Source: a virus. From it: a DNA stretch of 64,000 nt. The stretch lies in IMG/VR virus record IMGVR_UViG_3300048883_000431, positions 48,230 to 112,229 of that record; one strand, given 5' to 3'. Within the stretch, counting starts at the first letter, position 1. Each line of letters opens with the position of its first letter. Shown piece after piece: positions 59,894 to 64,000 of this stretch. A program made the position numbers and the translations under genes. The notes beneath the pieces are model-generated. The model was given only the letters and a program-made list of their open reading frames with translations. It made no database searches and was not told the origin of the DNA.

Positions 59894-61207
59894 ACACAAA
59901 CTAGTTGCGCCCACATAGGGGATGGAAAGTATTTCGGGGTGACATATCAGTGTACACACGGGGACGCGGACTTTATTTTCGCTTGACAAATTAGTCGCCG
60001 GTGTATGGAGGGCGTACTATATTTCGGACCAACACACTTGTTGCGCGCGCGATGATAGTAACTGACGTGTTGCGGGAAGAAAGTATTTGCCGTCAACAAA
60101 TTAGTCGCGGATGTATGGGACGGTCCCATCCGAAAACGCACGGGAGTTTTCGCCCAACTAGTCTGTGTACAGCGTGGACTTATTTTCGGACCAACACACT
60201 AGTCGCGGGAGGAAAGTATTTCGGCTCAACAAATTTGTCGAGGGCCCACGATAATTTAGGAACACACACTTGTCGCGCGGGGAAAGTATTTTGACACAAC
60301 ACACTAGTTTCGCTGACGGAATCGGCGCTAAGGAGTTTTTTCATGTAACTCGGTAGATACTAGGTTCGGGGAAATATTCATATCCACTGGGCAGTTGACA
60401 GGGGACTTATTTTCACACCAACACACTAGTCGGCCCATGACTGCTGTGTTGCATCAAAATCTCCGGCAGTAGTAACGCGAGTTTCATATCACGTATTAGT
60501 TGCGTACCCGGAAAGTATTTCACGTCAACACACTAGTCGCGCCATCTGGAGGGACGGACAACAATGTAAAGTAAAAATCTCCGGCAGTAGAGATTCGTGT
60601 TTACGTACACACACTAGTTGCGTACGCTATGATAAACTGCCGTGTTGCGCCATTGGACTTATTTAGGACCCAACAAATTAGTCGCGGATGTACCCGGAAG
60701 TAACTGCCGAAAAACGACGGGAGTTTCCGCGCAACTAACGTGTTGGTATAGCGATAGGCATTCCGTGATAACATAGCAGTTGCGTACCCGGAAAGTATTT
60801 AGGGCCAACACACTAGTCGCGCCGTATGGAGGCATGGACAATTATGTCGACCCCATAATTTAGTTGCGCCCGTGATATTTAGCCTTCACCGGCGTGTTGC
60901 GTACACGGACTAATATGTCACGCAACTGGCTACGGTCTGGGCGGGCCATGGTACCGATTGTATTCAAGAGCAACACACTAGTTGGCCCAGAGTGCGAGCT
61001 CAACTCCTAAGTCAGGTAAAAATTTTAGCGCGCCTGGTGATAGTTCGCGCAACCGGGGTGTGTACACAACAAGCGTGTGAGTCGAAAAATTAGTCCGGGT
61101 CCGGCCGGGACGGACGAGACGGGCACCGGGATCGAATTCTCACTCAGCATATTAGTTGGCCTTGAAGTGGCCGTGATAGTATTTCGGCTTAACATACTAG
61201 TTTGGGC
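59894..61207. repeat. Non-coding motif array, left part (about 20 copies)
   Basis: About 20 copies of a 15-17 bp motif close to CAACACACTAGTTGCG (or TCGCG) occur, for example at 60191, 60525, 60805 and 60970. Many carry GGAAAGTATTT about 5 bases before the motif, and GTATGGAGG-like sequence soon after. Two longer near-copies of about 60 bp lie at 60504-60566 and 60784-60846. The 17-bp AAAATCTCCGGCAGTAG is repeated exactly at 60456-60472 and 60574-60590. Base composition is lower in GC than in the genes. Candidate iterons for replication, partition or packaging. Confidence 0.75.
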
Positions 61208-61321
61208 GCTACGCTGGGGGCCCGTGCTGGGATCGAGGCGTATGCGGCAAGGGTATGGGACGGGCGTACATGACGACGCCCACCGGGCGTATGGTGGGCG
61301 CGTCCGTATGGGGTGTGTCGT

Positions 61322-61717
61322 CTAGTAGTCGGCGCGTGGTCGGTCGGCCAACGCTTCCGACTCGGGGTGTACTTCGGTTGCGCTGCTGCCGCTGGTGCGG
61401 CGCGTCGGGTCCGGTATGCTGGCGAGTATCGCCTGGTGCTCGGCCTCGGCTTGCGCTTTGATTGCCGCCATAACGTACCCGGCCCGGAAGGCATCCATGA
61501 TGGCCCGACCCCGTGCGCAATCATCGGCGGGCGCACGTTCCCAGCCCACATACCGTGCCCAGGAATCGTACTCCCCGTCGGCGTTGGCCCACAGCCACCG
61601 TGCGCCGTGCTTGTCGGCCTTGCCTGCGGCGTCGCCAGCGTTGAGCGCTCCCTGAATGTCGCCTGCCGTTATGCCGTCTCGCGCCATGATCTTGTCGAGT
61701 ACTGTTGCACGTTCCAT
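61322..61717 (-). CDS. Hypothetical protein, 131 aa
   Basis: ATG at 61717 with AAGGA upstream (preceding 61736-61757 hairpin). Helical, Ala-rich (AFRAGYVMAAIKAQAEAEHQ). It interrupts the motif array. The antisense frame is longer but less protein-like. Function unknown. Confidence 0.6.
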   Translation of the reverse strand: MERATVLDKIMARDGITAGDIQGALNAGDAAGKADKHGARWLWANADGEYDSWARYVGWERAPADDCARGRAIMDAFRAGYVMAAIKAQAEAEHQAILASIPDPTRRTSGSSATEVHPESEALADRPRADY

Positions 61718-61735
61718 TGTTGGTCCTTTGGGCAT

Positions 61736-61757
61736 GGCCGCGCCCGGATGCGCGGCC
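61736..61757 (-). terminator. Hairpin with conserved 6-nt loop
   Basis: 8-bp stem GGCCGCGC/GCGCGGCC with loop CCGGAT (plus reading). One of five right-arm hairpins with near-identical loops but different stems. Confidence 0.6.
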
Positions 61758-61771
61758 GTTGTGTGTTGCGC

Positions 61772-62092
61772 TTACGCGCCGCTCCAGCATCCGCCTTCGT
61801 CCGGGTCCGGTCGGTAAGATGCCATTGTATGGCCCAATTCCTCGACGACTTCCTCCAATTCGGCCGCGCCCGCAACATCGCCACCGTAACGAAGCATCAC
61901 AGCCGCGTTGCCATAACCTTCGATGGCCTCCTGGAGGCCCGCCGTTGCAGCGTTCATATACGCCACCACGGAAGGCCAATTGTGCGCCATCGTATCGGAG
62001 ACTTCAATGACGCAAGTGATGCCTTGCGCCTCCAGCGCGGCGGCCTGGTGCGCGGCCGCTTCGTAACTTGCCGCCCGTACCGTTACGGTCAT
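61772..62092 (-). CDS. Hypothetical protein, 106 aa
   Basis: ATG at 62092 with GGAGGG seven bases upstream. Helical (SYEAAAHQAAALEAQGITCV, LEEVVEELGHTMASYRP). Function unknown. A weak TATCCT site lies about 55 bases upstream. Confidence 0.6.
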   Translation of the reverse strand: MTVTVRAASYEAAAHQAAALEAQGITCVIEVSDTMAHNWPSVVAYMNAATAGLQEAIEGYGNAAVMLRYGGDVAGAAELEEVVEELGHTMASYRPDPDEGGCWSGA

Positions 62093-62215
62093 CCCGTTAC
62101 CCTCCAAGTTGTCACCGTACCATCGAACCGGACTGTAGGATACCATATCCACCGGCCCACGCAAGGCCGCGCGATATTACCCACGCAACTGCTTGTTGCG
62201 GGCGAGTTTGGCGTA

Positions 62216-62709
62216 ACCCAGCAGTTGCGCCGGGGACATATCTAAAGACGGTAACGCGGTGATAATATCAACACACTAGTTGCGCTCGAAGTGTCTCTAT
62301 CACACAACAAACTAGTTGCGCGGTATGGACGGGGACGATATATAATAATGAGTAGCGTTAGATCATATCAACAAATTAGTTGCGCTCGGGCTTGTGTTTT
62401 CCAGTAACACACTAGTCGCGCGGTATGGAATGGTTGACATCATGGTGATCTCGTAAATTAGTCTGCCGGGATATATTTCATATCTCACACATTAGTTGCG
62501 GGCCGAAAGTATTTCCACACCACACACTTGTCGCGCCCATGTCCGGGTGTAACTCCTATGCTCATGGAAAAAAATAGCAGCGCTCGTGATAACGGGCTTA
62601 ACTGGCGTGTTGTGTACACTGCTGTGTAAGGTGAAAAATTAGTCGGCGTCCGGGCCGGGGCACGCGCCGGGGGTGCGGGACGAGGGTCTCACACAACACA
62701 CTGGTTGCG
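62216..62709. repeat. Non-coding motif array, right part (about 9 copies)
   Basis: The same motif continues (62268, 62304, 62368, 62404, 62483, 62518, 62691). The region 62093-62840 holds no convincing gene; both strands carry only short frames. Confidence 0.7.
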
Positions 62710-62803
62710 CCCCCCGCTCTATTTCGGTGTAACAAAAAAGTGGAACGCTACGACTACGGCCACGTCCGGAGGGGACGGGCGGGGCAGGAGGCGTACGTGG
62801 AAA

Positions 62804-62825
62804 GGAGCCGCCCGTATGCGGCTCC
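62804..62825 (-). terminator. Hairpin with conserved-type loop
   Basis: 8-bp stem GGAGCCGC/GCGGCTCC with loop CCGTAT, just after the stop of the gene at 62840. Confidence 0.6.
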
Positions 62826-62839
62826 GTGTGTGTGCTGCT

Positions 62840-63166
62840 CTACCGGATTGTGTGTCGGTCGGTGACATCTCGGATGATGTCGTATGCCGCCCTTGCGCTG
62901 GTCTCCGCTGTGGCGCGGGCGTCCTCGCGCCCGGTCAGGCGGGCGGTGTCGGCCCACCGGATGCAAGCCACACGTGCAGCGTTCAGCGTGTCCACGGCGG
63001 CCGCCGCTGCCTTGCGGTAGTCGGCATCAATGTCGGCGGCTTCCGCATTGGTGACTACGACGTCACACTCAATGCCGACGTCCTGGAGGTGTGCGTAGGC
63101 TGCCTCCGCCTGGTGACGGTCACCGCATCGGATTAGTACGCGCGTTACGTTGCTTGGGCGTTCCAT
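62840..63166 (-). CDS. Hypothetical protein, 108 aa
   Basis: ATG at 63166 after a hairpin leader. Mixed alpha/beta (VTRVLIRCGDRHQAEAAYAH, IECDVVVTNAEAADID). Function unknown. Confidence 0.6.
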   Translation of the reverse strand: MERPSNVTRVLIRCGDRHQAEAAYAHLQDVGIECDVVVTNAEAADIDADYRKAAAAAVDTLNAARVACIRWADTARLTGREDARATAETSARAAYDIIRDVTDRHTIR

Positions 63167-63182
63167 TGTGCTGCCTTAGTGT

Positions 63183-63204
63183 GGGGCAGCCCGGATGCCG
63201 CCCC
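63183..63204 (-). terminator. Hairpin with conserved 6-nt loop
   Basis: 8-bp stem GGGGCAGC/GCCGCCCC with one G-U pair and loop CCGGAT, between genes at 63221 and 63166. Confidence 0.6.
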
Positions 63205-63220
63205 GTGTGTTGCGTTGCGT

Positions 63221-63445
63221 TTACGCGTAGCGCCCGTCGAGCATCGAGCACGCCACGTACGACGCTGTCCAGGCCCGTATCCACCGGGTCCGACGGTCGC
63301 CCTGGCAGGCGGGGTCCGTGAAGCGTATGGCGTGCTCGACCACGTCATCGTGCTGTTGCGGGTCCTGCTCGTTGGCCCGGTCGGAGCGGTACGTTCGTAC
63401 CGCGTCTCCGGCCGCTAGAGACTCTACCGTCCACTTTCGCTGCAT
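63221..63445 (-). CDS. Hypothetical protein, 74 aa
   Basis: ATG at 63445 with CTGGAGGCAACGGCA upstream. Helical, charged (TRWIRAWTASYVACSMLDG). Function unknown. Confidence 0.6.
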   Translation of the reverse strand: MQRKWTVESLAAGDAVRTYRSDRANEQDPQQHDDVVEHAIRFTDPACQGDRRTRWIRAWTASYVACSMLDGRYA

Positions 63446-63463
63446 TGCCGTTGCCTCCAGTGT

Positions 63464-63485
63464 GCGGCGGCCCGGATGCCGCCGC
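63464..63485 (-). terminator. Hairpin with conserved 6-nt loop
   Basis: 8-bp stem GCGGCGGC/GCCGCCGC, loop CCGGAT. Confidence 0.6.
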
Positions 63486-63508
63486 GTGCGTTGCGTTGCG
63501 TGTGTGTG

Positions 63509-63724
63509 CTACGCGTTGCGTTCCATGTAGTCTGTCCACGCCTTGAATACGTCGGCCATGGCACGCGCCGCGCCGTCGGCGTCGTGCAGCGTCATGCGTA
63601 ATGAGACGGCCTGTAGTAGGGGAAAGATGGTGGAGGCCATCCTCCGCGTGGCCGCCTTGGCCTCGTCGCTGCGTACCATGCACTCCAGTGTGCCGTCCGG
63701 GTCGGTGTACTTGTCAAGGTGCAT
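63509..63724 (-). CDS. Hypothetical protein, 71 aa
   Basis: ATG at 63724 after CTGGAGCAACGCA. Helical (AATRRMASTIFPLLQAVSLR). Function unknown. Confidence 0.55.
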   Translation of the reverse strand: MHLDKYTDPDGTLECMVRSDEAKAATRRMASTIFPLLQAVSLRMTLHDADGAARAMADVFKAWTDYMERNA

Positions 63725-63740
63725 TGCGTTGCTCCAGTGT

Positions 63741-63762
63741 GGCGCGGCCCGTATGCCGCGCC
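63741..63762 (-). terminator. Hairpin with conserved 6-nt loop
   Basis: 8-bp stem GGCGCGGC/GCCGCGCC, loop CCGTAT. Confidence 0.6.
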
Positions 63763-63777
63763 GTGTGTTGCCGTTGC

Positions 63778-64000
63778 CTACAGGTGGTCGATGATGGCCC
63801 GAATGTCGCAGGCCAATTCCAGGGCGTGTTCTCCGGCGCAAGGCGCATTGCCTTGCGTGTACTCCGGCGCGGCCGTCTCCAGCCTTGCGGCGGCCTTGCG
63901 CAAGCACCGCGCGGCCATCGCCATCGCCTTGTCGGCCCGTTGAACGTGGTACACACGCTCCAGCCGGACGGACGTTGCAACGGCGTCGTCAAAGACGCGG
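63778..64000 (-). CDS. Hypothetical protein, C-terminal 73 codons (5' end outside window)
   Basis: An open frame reads from the right edge to a TAG at 63778. It encodes helical sequence (RAIIDHL at the end, LRKAAARLE earlier). It tiles with the right-arm genes and their hairpins, so it is likely the next member of that series. Confidence 0.5.
   Translation of the reverse strand, partial: RVFDDAVATSVRLERVYHVQRADKAMAMAARCLRKAAARLETAAPEYTQGNAPCAGEHALELACDIRAIIDHL

Noticed and set aside
61313-62245. 310-aa plus-strand frame
   Set aside because: It covers two minus-strand genes with good ribosome-binding sites and their hairpin; it looks like an antisense shadow of GC-rich DNA.
59894-62709. CRISPR array
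   Set aside because: Repeats are degenerate, spacing is irregular (about 30-80 bp), there is no conserved spacer length, and no cas genes are nearby.
1-64000. Integrase, transposase or insertion sequence
   Set aside because: No protein with a recombinase or DDE motif was recognised and no terminal-repeat/target-site pair was found apart from the 15-bp inverted repeats at 58469/59268.

Overview
The window is part of a large, tightly packed, GC-rich tailed-phage genome, or a prophage segment. No host gene, integrase or insertion sequence is visible. Several promoters match the ordinary sigma-70 form (TTGACA, 17 bp, TATAAT/TATCAT) and most starts have Shine-Dalgarno sequences. This points to a GC-rich bacterial host, which cannot be named from the sequence. 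The Dit-like and Tal/Gp37-like tail proteins suggest a long-tailed virus.

Layout. (1) 1-15802, plus strand: the end of a tape-measure-like gene, a tail module (Dit-like, fibre-like and LamG proteins, and a 1538-aa tail-tip protein), then a double-domain GT9 glycosyltransferase coupled to the tail genes by a stop/start overlap. (2) 15732-25788, minus strand: a glycan operon of glycosyltransferases, FkbM and other methyltransferases and three tandem sulfotransferases, downstream of a sigma factor (25795-26379). (3) 26372-38832, minus: DNA methyltransferases, a dual-specificity phosphatase, Gp157, a RecT/Bet annealing protein, an HExxH metalloprotease, a second sigma factor, MazG, RusA and a sliding clamp. 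(4) 39071-40063: a lone plus-strand gene with a possible winged helix. (5) 40106-53049, minus: many small genes plus RuvB, a Cys-rich protein, a VWA/MoxR pair and a 76-nt tmRNA-like RNA. (6) 53150-59177, minus: tiny genes separated by strong hairpins. (7) 59178-62800: mostly non-coding, with about 30 copies of a motif close to CAACACACTAGTTGCG. (8) 62840-64000: tiny genes, each with a hairpin having the same 6-nt loop over different stems.

How the parts fit. The two sigma factors, sigma-70-type promoters and methyltransferases suggest layered control of expression and DNA protection. RecT, RuvB, RusA and the clamp form a recombination/replication toolkit. The glycan operon next to the tail module may modify virion or host surface structures. 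The observations that stand out most are the 76-nt tmRNA-like RNA without an mRNA domain (48865-48940), the repeat array at 59.9-62.7 kb, a LamG protein gene split by a 3.1-kb block of three genes (3303-6422), and two families of intergenic hairpins.
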